A stretch of DNA of 17,378 nucleotides from an uncultured Prevotellaceae bacterium (GCA_946539635.1 CAMNHS010000015.1:1-17378); one strand, 5' to 3'. Shown: positions 1 to 10,028, numbered from the stretch's first letter. Notes: generated by a model not told the origin, from the letters alone. A program made the numbers and translations.

Positions 1-11
1 TTTTTTTGTCT

Positions 12-1553
12 TTATTCCCACTCGATTGTCGATGGTGGTTTTGAAGAGATGTCGTAACATACTCTGTTGACACCCTTGACCTTATTGATGATTTCGTTGG
101 AAACCTTCGCCATGAAGTCGTATGGCAGATGTGCCCAGTCGGCAGTCATGGCATCGGTACTGGTGACAGCACGCAGGGCAACAGGATGCTCATAGGTGCG
201 CTCGTCACCCATGACGCCGACACTCTTGACGGTAGAGAGCAGAATGGTGCCTGCCTGCCAGATGTTGTCATATAGCTTTGTGCCGTCGGGCATCGTGTAT
301 TCACGCATGTGGCGGATGTAGATGTCGTCGGCATCTTGCAGGATGCGTACCTTCTCGGGGGTGATGTCACCCAGTATGCGTACGGCGAGACCCGGCCCGG
401 GGAAGGGGTGGCGATTGATGAGATGGTCAGGCATTCCCAGAGAACGTCCTACACGGCGTACCTCATCTTTGAAGAGCCACTTCAGGGGTTCGCAAAGTGA
501 CAGATGCATCTCTTCTGGCAAACCACCTACGTTATGGTGGGACTTGATGACTTTGCCCGTGATGTTGAGAGATTCTATTCTGTCGGGATAGATAGTACCC
601 TGTGCGAGCCACTTGGCGCCCGTCTGCTTCTTGGCTTCAGCATTGAAGACCTCCACGAAGTCACGACCTATTATCTTACGCTTCTGCTCTGGGTCGGTAA
701 CGCCTGCAAGGTCGCTGAAGAACTTCTCGCTGGCATCGACACCGATGACGTTGAGGCCGAGACACTCGTAGTCGTGCATCACGTCGCGGAACTCATTCTT
801 GCGGAGCATTCCGTGGTCAACGAAGATACACGTGAGGTTCTTGCCGATGGCCTTATTGAGCAGCACGGCACATACGGAGCTGTCAACACCGCCTGAGAGA
901 CCGAGGATGACCTTGTCGTCACCCAACTGCTCCTTGAGCTCGCGGACAGTGGTATCGACGAACGAGGCTGCCGACCAGTCTTGCTTGGAACCGCAGATAT
1001 CTACCACGAAGTTCTTCAGAAGCAGAGAGCCCTGCAAGGTGTGGAATACCTCAGGATGGAACTGCACAGCCCAAACGGGAGCCTTCTCGGAACAGTAGGC
1101 AGCATACTTTACATCAGCTGTAGAGGCGATGCATTTGCAGTCGGAAGGAATGGCTGTAATAGAGTCGCCATGACTCATCCATACCTGTGAATTGTCGTCA
1201 AAACCCTTGAAGAGACGGTTCTCCTTGTCGATGAATGCAAGGTTGGCACGTCCGTATTCGCGGGTGTTTGTCTTCTCAACCTTTCCGCCGTTAGAGTAAG
1301 AGTAATACTGCGCTCCATAGCATATGCCCAATACCGGCAGACGCCCCACGAAACGTGAGAGGTCGGGCTTGAAGCCTTCCGGGTCGTGGACAGAGAAGGG
1401 TGAACCGCTGAGGATGACGCCGATGACGTCGGAATCGTCTTCGGGATATTTGTTGTAGGGCATGATTTCACAGAAAGTGTCGAGCTCACGGACACGGCGG
1501 CCTATGAGTTGAGTGGTCTGTGACCCAAAGTCTAAAATGATTATTTTTTGCAT
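12..1553 (-). CDS. guaA: GMP synthase (glutamine-hydrolysing)
   Basis: Converts XMP, ATP and glutamine to GMP, the last step of de novo guanine nucleotide synthesis, in the cytoplasm. The 513-residue product is full length for the family. Residues 1-190 form the class I glutamine amidotransferase domain, with nucleophile Cys78 in GICYGAQ and partners His166 and Glu168 in QFHPE. Residues 195-390 form the ATP-pyrophosphatase domain with the PP-loop SGGVDS at 220-225. The C-terminal dimerisation domain carries [11 protein letters not shown] and ends in KPPSTIEWE, the usual GuaA tail. Its ATG overlaps the end of the upstream nucleotidyltransferase gene by 13 bases, so it is probably co-transcribed and translationally coupled with it. 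I see no TAnnTTTG box just upstream, hence no sign of its own promoter. Only 11 bases follow the stop codon, and they show no terminator. Confidence 0.97.
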   Translation of the reverse strand: MQKIIILDFGSQTTQLIGRRVRELDTFCEIMPYNKYPEDDSDVIGVILSGSPFSVHDPEGFKPDLSRFVGRLPVLGICYGAQYYSYSNGGKVEKTNTREYGRANLAFIDKENRLFKGFDDNSQVWMSHGDSITAIPSDCKCIASTADVKYAAYCSEKAPVWAVQFHPEVFHTLQGSLLLKNFVVDICGSKQDWSAASFVDTTVRELKEQLGDDKVILGLSGGVDSSVCAVLLNKAIGKNLTCIFVDHGMLRKNEFRDVMHDYECLGLNVIGVDASEKFFSDLAGVTDPEQKRKIIGRDFVEVFNAEAKKQTGAKWLAQGTIYPDRIESLNITGKVIKSHHNVGGLPEEMHLSLCEPLKWLFKDEVRRVGRSLGMPDHLINRHPFPGPGLAVRILGDITPEKVRILQDADDIYIRHMREYTMPDGTKLYDNIWQAGTILLSTVKSVGVMGDERTYEHPVALRAVTSTDAMTADWAHLPYDFMAKVSNEIINKVKGVNRVCYDISSKPPSTIEWE

Positions 1554-2260
1554 AAGAATTCTGTTGCTTTTTCTAATGTGTCAGTTTTTCCGACATCCAA
1601 CAGGCGGAGGTCGGTTTTCAGGCATCCGCGAATGTCTGCCGTAGCGCATTCGTGCAGATAGAAGTCCATGATAGGGAAGATGTCGGGATAGGAGTCCATG
1701 CGCTGCATCAGTTGCTGTGACATGATATGTATGCCGCTGAAGGCATACAGCCTGTCAGTCTTGGTGCCCTTCACCTCGCCTGTAGCGATGTTTGTCCATC
1801 CTACGAGTCGCATATCGTCGTCAAAACAGAGATAGCGCTGTGTCTCGCGTTGGGAGACGAGCAGGGTGGCATCGCCTTCGTGGGAGGCATAGAAGTCGGC
1901 AAGATTGACATTGCTGAGAATGTCGCAGTTATGTATGAGCACCGGAGTGGAGGGAGTGTCGGAAAAGAGCTCCCGTGCATGCTTTATACCGCCGCCGGTA
2001 TCAAGGAGGTTGCCGCTCTCGTCGGAAAGGAGTATCTCGACAGAAGGAAACTTCATCTGCAACAGCGAGAGATAGTTCTCCAGCTGACGCGCATGATGAT
2101 GGATGTTGACAACGATTCTTGTGGCTCCGCTGTCAACAATCTTCTGCATAACCCTTTGGATGAGAGGCACGTCATCAACCGGCACCAATGCCTTTGGTAT
2201 GACATCGGTGAGCGGTTTCAGTCGTGTGCCTTTGCCGGCAGCAAATATCATTGCCTGCAT
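1541..2260 (-). CDS. Sugar-phosphate nucleotidyltransferase (MurU/RfbA-like)
   Basis: Cytoplasmic nucleotidyltransferase that probably joins a sugar 1-phosphate to an NTP. The product has 239 residues. The signature [13 protein letters not shown] lies at residues 6-18, followed by PKALVPV (22-28), the nucleotide-binding start of the NTP_transferase family. A central HNCDIL supplies the expected metal-binding Asp. The compact size, without a left-handed beta-helix acyltransferase tail, resembles MurU (MurNAc-1-phosphate uridylyltransferase of cell-wall recycling) more than GlmU, but the substrate cannot be read from sequence. A MurU role would normally pair with an AmgK-like sugar kinase, and none is present in this window. 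The ATG shares one base with the rprY stop (TAATG), and the end overlaps guaA by 13 bases. A second in-frame ATG at codon 4 is an alternative start. Confidence 0.85.
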   Translation of the reverse strand: MQAMIFAAGKGTRLKPLTDVIPKALVPVDDVPLIQRVMQKIVDSGATRIVVNIHHHARQLENYLSLLQMKFPSVEILLSDESGNLLDTGGGIKHARELFSDTPSTPVLIHNCDILSNVNLADFYASHEGDATLLVSQRETQRYLCFDDDMRLVGWTNIATGEVKGTKTDRLYAFSGIHIMSQQLMQRMDSYPDIFPIMDFYLHECATADIRGCLKTDLRLLDVGKTDTLEKATEFLCKK

Positions 2261-2985
2261 TATTCTTCCGTGTCTGATGATGAGTTAGGGATGATGAGCT
2301 TGTATCCCTTGCCGTGGATGTTGATGATTTCTATTTCAGGGTCGTCCTTGAGGTGCTTACGCAGCTTGGTGATATAAACATCCATGGAACGGGCATTGAA
2401 ATAGTTGTCGTCAATCCAGATTGTCTTCAGGGCAAAGTCGCGCTGAAGGATTTCGTTGCTGTGACTGCAGAGAAGTGCCAGGAGGTCGTTCTCCTTTGTT
2501 GTGAGCTTGCGTGGCTCCTTGCCTTCGAAAGAGAGAAGTTGCTTCTGGGTATCGAAGAGGAACTTGCCAATCTGGTACTGTGTAGCCTCCTTGGTCTTCT
2601 TGCCACGCATGCGGCGAAGAATGGCCTCAATACGGAAGACAAGCTCTTCCATAGAGAATGGCTTGGTGATGTAGTCGTCGGCACCAATCTTAAAGCCTTC
2701 GAGGATATCCTCCTTCATCTGACGAGCTGTCAGGAAGATGATAGGAACGTCGGTATTTGACTGACGTATTTCCTTAGCCAGTTGGAAACCATCCTTCTTT
2801 GGCATCATGACATCAAGAACGCAGATGTCGTAATGGGTCTTGAGAAATGCACGATAGCCTGCCTCGCCATCTGGGCACAGGTCGGTGTTGTAGCCCTTAG
2901 CCTGAAGGTATTCACGAAGCAGCATGCCTAAGTTCTCGTCATCCTCGCAGAGGAGGATTCTCAAATTTTCATCCATGAATTGCAT
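2260..2985 (-). CDS. rprY: OmpR-family response regulator (RprY-like)
   Basis: DNA-binding response regulator, predicted partner of the histidine kinase encoded just upstream. The 241-residue product has a receiver domain at residues 8-125, with acidic pocket Asp15/Asp16, phospho-acceptor Asp58 in VLDVMMPKKDG, Thr86 in FLTARQ and Lys108 in TKPF. A winged-helix trans_reg_C domain covers about 140-235 and contains LTTKENDLLALL and a KGYKL segment near the end. Domain order and neighbour match the RprX/RprY pair described in Bacteroides fragilis, which is why I use that name; the regulon cannot be inferred here. The start is either ATG at 2985 or the ATG three codons in (MDENLRILL), and the latter resembles a normal receiver N-terminus. 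The gap to rprX is 25 bases, and the stop overlaps the next gene as TAATG. Confidence 0.93.
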   Translation of the reverse strand: MQFMDENLRILLCEDDENLGMLLREYLQAKGYNTDLCPDGEAGYRAFLKTHYDICVLDVMMPKKDGFQLAKEIRQSNTDVPIIFLTARQMKEDILEGFKIGADDYITKPFSMEELVFRIEAILRRMRGKKTKEATQYQIGKFLFDTQKQLLSFEGKEPRKLTTKENDLLALLCSHSNEILQRDFALKTIWIDDNYFNARSMDVYITKLRKHLKDDPEIEIINIHGKGYKLIIPNSSSDTEE

Positions 2986-3010
2986 AATAATAAAATATTT
3001 AAATTAAACT

Positions 3011-4555
3011 TCAATTTATCGTATCAATAGTTATTGTGAATGTCGTTCCTTTGCCGAATTCGGAGTCAGCTGTTATGGTGCCTTTGTGCAGGTCTATAAC
3101 CTTCTTGACGTATGCCAAACCTAATCCGAAACCTTTGACGTCGTGGCGGTTACCGGTATGTACGCGATAGAACTGTTCGAAGATTTTCCGGAGATTCTCC
3201 TTCTTGATGCCTATGCCAGTATCTCGGATAGAGACAGAAACCTTTCCTGCAGCCGGATTCCATGTACGTATATAAATGTTAAGCGGTTCGTCGGGCTTAC
3301 GGTATTTTACAGCATTGTCGATGAGGTTGAAGATGACGTTGCTGAAATGTGTTTCTTCAATAAAGATGTCCGACTCCACGGCCTCAATCTCGGTATATAC
3401 CTTTCCACCAGTATGTTCTACGCGCAGAGAGAAGGAATTTGCAATATTTTCGACCAGCTCGTTTATGTCGCGTTCCTTCATCTTAAAGGCAACCTTCTTG
3501 CGGTCAAACATTGACATCTGGAGCACCTTCTCAACAAGGAAACGCAGACGCTTGCTCTCATCACTGATGACGTTACCCAAATGGCTCACCATATCGTCAC
3601 TCTTCGTAACACTCTTGTCAGACAACATCTGGGAAGCAAGGGAAATGCTCGAGATTGGAGTCTTCAATTCGTGGGTCATATTATTGATGAAATCATTACG
3701 CATCTCGGAGAAACGTTTCTGACGGAATATGACGATGATGGTGAAGAGAAATGTCACCAGTAGGACTCCTGTGAAGATAAGTGCCGGTATCATGAAGCGG
3801 ATGCTGGAATAGATATAGGCATTTATATCGGGAAAGTGGACATTCAGATAGCCGGACTTTGCCGCAGAGCCGTTAGTGAAGATCTGCTGTGAATATGTTA
3901 TTTCCTTGCCTTGGTCGCTATATTCGGAGCAACGGAATATCTCAGTGCCGTTGTATGTGGTGACAGTGAAGTGATAAGGTATGTCGATACCATTATTCTG
4001 CAGCTGCGTGCGGATATCCTGATCAAGTTGCTTGAAGTTGATGCGCTGTCTCAGAGGCTTGTCACTGGCCGTATATAATATGGTATATATTACCTCGTCA
4101 AGGAGAGCCTTCTGATAGATGACACGATTGCGGATAATCTGCTGCATTGACTTCTGTGCCTCTGCCCATGCGTTCTTGTCGCTCTTCATGAGACCCTTTC
4201 GGGGAGAAAGGGTGAAGGTTTGTAGCTCGAAAGATGAGTATATTGTTCCATCGTCGCCTGTTACAGAGAACTGGTGAGAGTGTTGTATTGGCCCACCAAG
4301 ACTGTTGCTTGTCATTACGGAGTCGGCTTTCAGAGCCTTCCGTTCGGTTTCGTTGACATCTTTCTCTAAATAGGTGAGGGTTTCGTTGAGCTCCAGATCG
4401 TGGGCAGCACTATATAGGGCGCGGGTAACAGATTCGTCAAATTGCTCTTTCTTCATTTTCGCCATCTCGGAGATGTAGGAAAACTGAAGCCATAGCAGCG
4501 CTGTAAATGACACTACCATGATGATTGCAATAATCCAAATTGTTGATTTCTTCAT
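3011..4555 (-). CDS. rprX: Membrane sensor histidine kinase (RprX-like)
   Basis: Inner-membrane sensor kinase of 514 residues. The first membrane helix covers about residues 6-28 and the second about 254-277. Between them lies a sensor region of roughly 225 residues, predicted to be periplasmic, that I cannot assign to a named domain. The HisKA domain carries phospho-acceptor His295 in MTHELKTP. The HATPase_c domain shows the N-box (Asn410 to Asn414, NLIDNA), the G1 box DTGIGI (445-450), an F-box region KIFEQFYRV, and the G2 box GFGLGL (475-480). All catalytic motifs are intact, so it should be an active kinase. It is first in a compact unit with the response regulator, a nucleotidyltransferase and guaA, and it follows a promoter-like sequence at about 4580-4610. 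The signal it senses is unknown. Confidence 0.94.
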   Translation of the reverse strand: MKKSTIWIIAIIMVVSFTALLWLQFSYISEMAKMKKEQFDESVTRALYSAAHDLELNETLTYLEKDVNETERKALKADSVMTSNSLGGPIQHSHQFSVTGDDGTIYSSFELQTFTLSPRKGLMKSDKNAWAEAQKSMQQIIRNRVIYQKALLDEVIYTILYTASDKPLRQRINFKQLDQDIRTQLQNNGIDIPYHFTVTTYNGTEIFRCSEYSDQGKEITYSQQIFTNGSAAKSGYLNVHFPDINAYIYSSIRFMIPALIFTGVLLVTFLFTIIVIFRQKRFSEMRNDFINNMTHELKTPISSISLASQMLSDKSVTKSDDMVSHLGNVISDESKRLRFLVEKVLQMSMFDRKKVAFKMKERDINELVENIANSFSLRVEHTGGKVYTEIEAVESDIFIEETHFSNVIFNLIDNAVKYRKPDEPLNIYIRTWNPAAGKVSVSIRDTGIGIKKENLRKIFEQFYRVHTGNRHDVKGFGLGLAYVKKVIDLHKGTITADSEFGKGTTFTITIDTIN

Positions 4556-4579
4556 CCTGTGTTAATTAAAATTCGGTTG

Positions 4580-4610
4580 CAAAGTTACGATAATAGAATT
4601 ATATGCACAA
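4580..4610 (-). promoter_or_regulatory. Predicted Bacteroidetes-type promoter of rprX
   Basis: Read on the minus strand, 4587-4580 is TAACTTTG, an exact match to the Bacteroidetes -7 box TAnnTTTG. Nineteen bases upstream, 4610-4607 is CTTG, a three-of-four match to the -33 box TTTG. Transcription would start a few bases downstream and give a short leader before the rprX ATG at 4555. This is the only such arrangement I find in the 134-base gap and probably drives rprX, rprY, the nucleotidyltransferase gene and guaA. Confidence 0.55.
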
Positions 4611-4651
4611 GATTTTTCTTAAAAAGATAAATAACAATTAAGGATATTAAC

Positions 4652-4687
4652 AAAAAAATATATCTATAGTTGCGGATTGGCAACTAT
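4652..4687 (-). terminator. Probable terminator after the DUF721 gene
   Basis: A perfect 8-bp inverted repeat, ATAGTTGC (4666-4673) and GCAACTAT (4680-4687), encloses a 6-base loop and begins three bases after the stop codon of the DUF721 gene. On the minus strand a run of seven T (4658-4652) follows the stem after seven A/T-rich bases. The stem is only moderately stable and the T-run is a little distant, so the call rests on position as much as on structure. Confidence 0.55.
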
Positions 4688-4689
4688 GC

Positions 4690-4977
4690 TTAATAAAAAC
4701 GTGTGTCGTTAATTATATTAGCTCCCACCTTGCTGTTTAGCAATCTGGTGAGCTCTGTATGTTGCATAAGGAGGTCGTTTCTCAATGCTGGTGATGATAT
4801 TTTAACCCACAGTATTTGGTTGCGTATCTCAATGTTCTCGGTATAGGGTTCAGCGGCAGGCATAACTTCTTTCCAAGAGGCGATAAGGCGTCTCTCAAGA
4901 AGTGGTCCTTCGAGAGAATACTCACGCATAAACTGATTTGTGACGTCGTCAATGTTCTGTGGATAACGTTTAAACAA
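4690..4977 (-). CDS. DUF721 (DciA-like) protein
   Basis: Small 95-residue protein of the DUF721 family. The pattern of an N-terminal QFMREYSLEGPLLERR-type segment, SWKEVMP, and then a short beta-rich part with LWVKISSPALRNDLL is typical of Bacteroidales members encoded next to recF. DUF721 includes DciA, the replicative helicase-loading factor of many bacteria that lack DnaC or DnaI. A helicase-related role here is inference. The frame opens with TTG at 4975-4977, inside the last codons of recF (8-base overlap). The sequence AAAGGAGG at 4990-4983, five bases before that TTG, is a strong Shine-Dalgarno match and decides the start. The next in-frame ATG (codon 17, at 4929) would remove a conserved-looking N-terminal helix. 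It is the last gene before a probable terminator. Confidence 0.82.
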   Translation of the reverse strand: MFKRYPQNIDDVTNQFMREYSLEGPLLERRLIASWKEVMPAAEPYTENIEIRNQILWVKISSPALRNDLLMQHTELTRLLNSKVGANIINDTRFY

Positions 4978-6049
4978 AATACCCTCCTTTCACGTTGAAC
5001 AGTTTGTAATCGAAATGACCCTTTGACAATATCTTGTCAAGATGTTCGCGGTTGGTATCTGTTATAAATATCTGTCCGAAATCTTTTCCTGATACTATCT
5101 TTATGATATTTTCTACACGATGGGAATCGAGTTTGTCGAATACATCATCGAGGAGTAGCAGAGGACTTTCCTTGAGGAAGTCGAACTGTGCAAGTTTGAG
5201 GGAAATGACGTATGTCTTTGTCTGTCCCTGACTGGCCTCACGTTTCATTGGAAAACCGCCAATAAGCATTTCGAGGTCATCCTTGTGGATACCATGCAGG
5301 GAATAGCCCACAACAAGGTCTCTATGCCTATCGCGTTGTATCACCTCCAATAGTGGACCGCGTTCGCAATGTGACTGATAGCGAAGGGATACTTCTTCGT
5401 GTTCACCACTTATCTCCTTATATATGTTATTAAAGACAGGGATGAAACGTTCCACGAAGTCTTTGCGTCGTTTATATATCTCTTCGCCGTTTGATGCCAT
5501 CTCTTCCTCCCATAACTCCATTAGCGACATATCGCAGGGCATATCTTCCTCAGCGGCTTGCTTCAATAATGCGTTGCGTTGCTGCAAAGCTTTGTTGTAT
5601 CGATTCAGGTATTCGATGTATGCATTGTCGTATTGGGAAATGACAATGTCGAGAAAACGTCTGCGTTCTTCGCTGCCGCCAGAAATGATTGAGACATCGT
5701 CAGGGGAAACACATATAAGGGGTATTAGACCAATGTGTTCGGAAAGCTTGCGATAAGCTTTCCCGTTGCGTTTAAAAGTTTTCTTGTGACCGCGTTTCAT
5801 ACCGACGGAGATTTCGTCGCCAGTATCGTACTTGCCATTGAGCATGAAGAAATCCTTTTCATGCATTATCATCTGCGAATCTACGTTGGTAAACATAGAA
5901 TGGCAGAAGGAAAGGAAATATAGTGCATCGAGAAGGTTTGTCTTTCCCTCACCATTATTTCCAATAAAGCAGTTGAACTTGTCGGAAAAGACAAGTTCAG
6001 CCGCTTCTATGTTTCTATAATTCAGTATCGATATAGAGTTCAGTATCAT
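4970..6049 (-). CDS. recF: DNA replication and repair protein RecF
   Basis: SMC/ABC-type ATPase that helps load RecA at single-strand gaps, working with RecO and RecR on DNA. The 359-residue length is normal. Walker A is GNNGEGKT (30-37). The ABC signature region is [17 protein letters not shown] (272-288). Walker B is [12 protein letters not shown] (297-308), and a D-loop-like segment follows it. The stretch [15 protein letters not shown] (111-125) is also typical of RecF. The ATG overlaps the mutB stop as ATGA (6046-6049), and the 3' end overlaps the DUF721 gene by 8 bases. In many bacteria recF lies with dnaA, dnaN and gyrB; here it is in a transcription unit with methylmalonyl-CoA mutase. 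No promoter was recognised inside the end of mutB. Confidence 0.96.
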   Translation of the reverse strand: MILNSISILNYRNIEAAELVFSDKFNCFIGNNGEGKTNLLDALYFLSFCHSMFTNVDSQMIMHEKDFFMLNGKYDTGDEISVGMKRGHKKTFKRNGKAYRKLSEHIGLIPLICVSPDDVSIISGGSEERRRFLDIVISQYDNAYIEYLNRYNKALQQRNALLKQAAEEDMPCDMSLMELWEEEMASNGEEIYKRRKDFVERFIPVFNNIYKEISGEHEEVSLRYQSHCERGPLLEVIQRDRHRDLVVGYSLHGIHKDDLEMLIGGFPMKREASQGQTKTYVISLKLAQFDFLKESPLLLLDDVFDKLDSHRVENIIKIVSGKDFGQIFITDTNREHLDKILSKGHFDYKLFNVKGGYFV

Positions 6050-8214
6050 TCCTTATCCAATAGGATATTCATCATCTCGATAGCAGACTTCGCTATTGGC
6101 GTACCAGGACCGAATATAGCAGCTACACCAGCCTGATAGAGGAAGTCATAGTCCTGAGCAGGTATGACACCGCCAGCAACCACCATGATGTCCTCACGTC
6201 CCAGTTTCTTGAGTTCCTCGAAGAGGGCAGGGATGAGGGTCTTGTGACCAGCGGCGAGGGAAGAAACTCCCACTATGTGTACGTCGTTCTCTACTGCCTC
6301 ACGTGCTGCTTCTGCTGGTGTTTGGAACAATGGTCCCATATCCACGTCAAAGCCGCAGTCGGCATAACCTGTTGCTACTACTTTCGCACCTCTGTCGTGA
6401 CCATCCTGCCCCATCTTTGCGATGAAGATACGTGGACGGCGACCTTCCTTCTGTGCGAATTCTTCGGTGAGTTGACAAGCCTTCTCGAACTGGCTGTCGC
6501 TCTTTGCTTCTGCACTATACACGCCTGAAATAGTTCTAATTACTGCTTTATAACGTCCTACTACCTTCTCGCACGCATCAGAGATTTCTCCGAGTGTGCA
6601 ACGTACCTGAGCTGCCTTGACAGCAAGGTCGAGGAGGTTGTTCTCTGACTTCTTGCCATCTGCATACTCCTGTACGCATGCTGTGATAGCATCGAGAGCT
6701 GCCTTACAAGCTGCCTCGTCACGGTTAGCTCTGAGTTTTGCAAGGTTCTCTTCCTGCTCCTTGCGAACGGCAGAGTTGTCAACCTCAAGGATGTCAATAG
6801 GATCTTCGTGGTCAAGACGATACTTGTTAGTACCAACGATAGTCTGCTGACCAGAGTCGATACGAGCCTGAGTACGAGCTGCTGCTTCCTCGATACGCAT
6901 CTTTGGAACGCCTGTCTCGATAGCCTTTGCCATACCTCCCAGAGACTCAATCTCCTGAATCAGTGACCATGCCTTGTGAACGAGTTCGTTGGTAAGAGTT
7001 TCAACATAATAGGAACCAGCCCATGGGTCTATTTCCTTACATACCTTCGTTTCGTTCTGTATGTATATCTGTGTATTACGGGCAATGCGGGCAGAGAAGT
7101 CTGTTGGCAGGGCGATAGCCTCGTCAAGAGAGTTAGTGTGCAAGGACTGGGTATGTCCCAATACGGCACCCATAGCCTCGATAACGGTACGTCCAACATT
7201 GTTGAATGGATCCTGCTCTGTGAGTGACCATCCTGATGTCTGAGAGTGAGTACGAAGCGCCATTGACTTAGGATTCTTGGCTCCGAAGCTCTTTACTATC
7301 TTTGCCCACAACAGACGTCCGGCACGCATCTTGGCAATCTCCATGAAGTGGTTGACACCGATAGCCCAAAAGAAGCTAAGACGTGGTGCAAAAGCATCAA
7401 TATCAATGCCTGCATTAACACCGGCACGAAGGTACTCAAGACCATCAGCAAGGGTGTATGCTAATTCGATGTCTGCTGTAGCACCAGCCTCTTGCATGTG
7501 GTAACCAGAGATAGAGATACTGTTGAATTTAGGCATCTTCTGTGAGGTGTATTCGAAGATGTCAGCAATAATCTTCATTGAGAATGCTGGTGGGTAAATA
7601 TAGGTGTTACGCACCATAAACTCCTTGAGGATATCATTCTGGATAGTACCAGCCATCTCTTCGAGTTTTGCACCCTGTTCCAGACCTGCAACGATGTAGA
7701 ATGCCATGATAGGAAGAACGGCACCGTTCATAGTCATAGAGACAGACATCTTATTAAGAGGAATACCATCGAAAAGTACCTTCATGTTCTCTACAGAACA
7801 GATAGACACACCTGCCTTACCAACATCACCAACAACACGCATGTTGTCTGGGTCGTAACCGCGGTGAGTAGGAAGGTCGAAGGCAACAGAAAGACCCTTC
7901 TGACCTGATGCCAGGTTACGACGATAGAAGGCATTTGACTCTTCTGCCGTTGAGAAACCAGCATACTGACGGATGGTCCAAGGACGGAATGGATACATCA
8001 TTGAGTAAGGACCACGCAGGAATGGAGGAATACCTGCTGTGAAGTCGAGGTGTTCCATACCTTCGAGGTCTTCTTTTGTGTATGCGGACTTTACCTCGAT
8101 GTGCTCAGGGGTCTTCCATACATACTGTATATTATTTTCTTTCTGCCAAGCAGAACCGTCTTTCTTCTCTATGCCAGAGAAGATATCTATATTCTTAAAA
8201 TCTTTTCTAGCCAT
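6046..8214 (-). CDS. mutB: Methylmalonyl-CoA mutase, large (alpha) subunit
   Basis: Adenosylcobalamin-dependent mutase that interconverts succinyl-CoA and (R)-methylmalonyl-CoA. In Bacteroidales this step feeds propionate formation from succinate. The 722 residues are full length for the catalytic subunit. The TIM barrel carries the substrate-binding stretch [20 protein letters not shown] (67-86), in which Tyr74 corresponds to the active-site Tyr. Arg202 lies in VRNTYIYPP, and His239 in SGYHMQEAG matches the catalytic His. The C-terminal B12-binding domain has DGHDRG at 604-609, and His606 is the expected lower axial ligand to cobalt. All key residues are present. It starts two bases after the mutA stop, as expected for a heterodimer made from one message, and its stop overlaps recF by four bases. 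Confidence 0.97.
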   Translation of the reverse strand: MARKDFKNIDIFSGIEKKDGSAWQKENNIQYVWKTPEHIEVKSAYTKEDLEGMEHLDFTAGIPPFLRGPYSMMYPFRPWTIRQYAGFSTAEESNAFYRRNLASGQKGLSVAFDLPTHRGYDPDNMRVVGDVGKAGVSICSVENMKVLFDGIPLNKMSVSMTMNGAVLPIMAFYIVAGLEQGAKLEEMAGTIQNDILKEFMVRNTYIYPPAFSMKIIADIFEYTSQKMPKFNSISISGYHMQEAGATADIELAYTLADGLEYLRAGVNAGIDIDAFAPRLSFFWAIGVNHFMEIAKMRAGRLLWAKIVKSFGAKNPKSMALRTHSQTSGWSLTEQDPFNNVGRTVIEAMGAVLGHTQSLHTNSLDEAIALPTDFSARIARNTQIYIQNETKVCKEIDPWAGSYYVETLTNELVHKAWSLIQEIESLGGMAKAIETGVPKMRIEEAAARTQARIDSGQQTIVGTNKYRLDHEDPIDILEVDNSAVRKEQEENLAKLRANRDEAACKAALDAITACVQEYADGKKSENNLLDLAVKAAQVRCTLGEISDACEKVVGRYKAVIRTISGVYSAEAKSDSQFEKACQLTEEFAQKEGRRPRIFIAKMGQDGHDRGAKVVATGYADCGFDVDMGPLFQTPAEAAREAVENDVHIVGVSSLAAGHKTLIPALFEELKKLGREDIMVVAGGVIPAQDYDFLYQAGVAAIFGPGTPIAKSAIEMMNILLDKE

Positions 8215-8216
8215 GA

Positions 8217-10028
8217 TTATATTCCCAGTTTAGCGTTAAACTCTTTCAGTGTCTCAAGTTGATTCACCTTTACATGAATAAAGTTCTCAATACCTTCTTT
8301 CTTCAGGTCTTCCATACATTCAGGAGCACCGGCAACAACGAACATAGCGCGGTTGTTGAGTGCCTTGAAAGCAGGAACAGCATACTCAGCATACTCCTCA
8401 TCAGAAGAGCAGAGTACAACGATGTCGGCATTGACCTTCATAGCTGCTTCGATACCTTCTTCTACTGTTGGGAAACCGAGATTATCAATTACCTTGTATC
8501 CGGCAGAAGCGAGGAAGTTACATGAGAACTGTGCACGTGCCTGTCTCCAAACGAGGCTACCGATGGTAAGCATGAAGGCAACAGGCTGTTTTGCTGCACC
8601 TTCTGTAGCGAGACGGAGATTTTCGAAGTCAGCAGCCAGGCGTGTGTTGTTGAGAGGACGCTTTCCTTCACTCTTCTCGTTGAAGTTAGGGAACTGGTTG
8701 GTTCCGAGGATGAATTCACGACGCTGTGCAGCAAGGGTATGACGCTTTGCATTTGTAGCATCAATATCCTCCTGTACGGCACCACTCTTGATAGCCTCAA
8801 GGAAACCACCTTTCTCTTCTACAGCGAGGAATTCCTTCCATGCTTCCTTAGCGAGAGATTCTGTAAGAGTCTCGATATAATAAGAGCCGGCAGAAGGGTC
8901 AACAACGATATTGAAGTGACACTCTTCTTTCAGCAGAAGTTGCTGATTGCGTGCTATACGCTCAGAGAAATCATCAGGCTTCTCATATGCAGCATCGAAT
9001 GGTGTTACTACGATAGAGTGAACACCTGCAAGAGCTGCAGACATTGTCTCTGTCTGTGAACGGAGCAGATTAACGTGAGCATCGAAGATAGTCATGTTGT
9101 ACTCTGTGGTAATAGCATTCACAATCATCTGACAAGCGCAGTCACATTGTGGGTTATATTGCTTAACAATTTCTGCCCACAGCATACGTCCAGCACGGAA
9201 TTTTGCTATCTCCATGAAATAGTTCTCAGAGATACCCATGTTGAACTTTATCTTCTTTGCAGCCAGAGTCGCATCAACGCCAGCATCTGTCAGCTGCTGC
9301 ATATATTCGTTACCCCATGCGAGAGCATAACCTAATTCCTGCATGCAGTAAGCACCTTTATTGCTGAGATTTACTGCATTTACAGTGATGCAGCGGAAGT
9401 TAGGATAATCTTTTAGGGTGTTAACCAATGGCACAGCATAGGTGTTCATGACATCCATGATGTGGTCAACAGGCTTTCCCTGAAGAATCTTATCCATTGG
9501 ATCCCAATCTATAGAACCAACGATTTTCTCCTTGTCGTAGCCCTTCTTCTCAAAGTATGCTACCAGAATCTCTGCCAATTCTACAGAATGACGCTTGCAG
9601 GTGTTGAAGTTCAGTTCAACGCAATCGCAGTAGATGTCTTTGAGAAGTACCTCTACGAATTCTGCAGAAACGCTGTCTCCAGGAATAGTGAATGACAGAG
9701 AATCGATACCCTTGTTTAGGATGTCGAGAGCCTTTGCATTAGCTGCTTTCGCATCGTCAGCCTCAATCTCCTGACGGATGTACCATGTGTTGTCATTCTT
9801 TTTGTTACCGCGAACGAATGGAAATTCTCCTGGCATAGAGTAGGGAGTAGAAAGTTTTTCTACGTCGTCTCTCTGGTAGAATGGTTGTACGCTAAATCCT
9901 TCAGGAGTCTTCCATACCAAGCGCTTTTGGAAATCCGCACCTTTCAGATCCACACCAATCTTGTCAAGCCATTCTTGCTTGGTGGGGGCTTGGAACTCGC
10001 TGAAGAGTTTCTCTTTTGTGTTACTCAT
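8217..10028 (-). CDS. mutA: Methylmalonyl-CoA mutase, small (beta) subunit
   Basis: Non-catalytic partner of the mutase heterodimer, 603 residues, within the usual range for bacterial MutA. The barrel-like N-terminal two thirds align in pattern with MutB (for example [29 protein letters not shown] and [13 protein letters not shown]). The C-terminal cobalamin-domain fold, about 480-603, lacks the DxHxxG motif: the equivalent place reads GSLVWR (490-495). It should therefore not bind the cofactor, a known property of this subunit and not a defect. It is the first gene of the mutA-mutB-recF-DUF721 unit. The 98 bases upstream hold the terminator of the preceding gene and A/T-rich sequence. I found neither a clear TAnnTTTG box nor room for a cobalamin riboswitch there. 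Confidence 0.96.
   Translation of the reverse strand: MSNTKEKLFSEFQAPTKQEWLDKIGVDLKGADFQKRLVWKTPEGFSVQPFYQRDDVEKLSTPYSMPGEFPFVRGNKKNDNTWYIRQEIEADDAKAANAKALDILNKGIDSLSFTIPGDSVSAEFVEVLLKDIYCDCVELNFNTCKRHSVELAEILVAYFEKKGYDKEKIVGSIDWDPMDKILQGKPVDHIMDVMNTYAVPLVNTLKDYPNFRCITVNAVNLSNKGAYCMQELGYALAWGNEYMQQLTDAGVDATLAAKKIKFNMGISENYFMEIAKFRAGRMLWAEIVKQYNPQCDCACQMIVNAITTEYNMTIFDAHVNLLRSQTETMSAALAGVHSIVVTPFDAAYEKPDDFSERIARNQQLLLKEECHFNIVVDPSAGSYYIETLTESLAKEAWKEFLAVEEKGGFLEAIKSGAVQEDIDATNAKRHTLAAQRREFILGTNQFPNFNEKSEGKRPLNNTRLAADFENLRLATEGAAKQPVAFMLTIGSLVWRQARAQFSCNFLASAGYKVIDNLGFPTVEEGIEAAMKVNADIVVLCSSDEEYAEYAVPAFKALNNRAMFVVAGAPECMEDLKKEGIENFIHVKVNQLETLKEFNAKLGI

Noticed and set aside
1727..2377. 216-residue plus-strand open frame across the nucleotidyltransferase gene and rprY.
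   Set aside because: It is antisense to two well-recognised genes, has no recognisable motif, and the opposite-strand genes explain the open frame through codon bias.
6561..6950. 129-residue minus-strand frame inside mutB.
   Set aside because: It overlaps mutB on the same strand in another frame, is Ser/Arg/Leu-rich and has no family resemblance.
8217..8780. Missing DxHxxG motif in MutA taken as a damaged gene.
   Set aside because: Loss of cofactor ligands is normal for the small subunit of heterodimeric methylmalonyl-CoA mutases; the frame is intact and full length.
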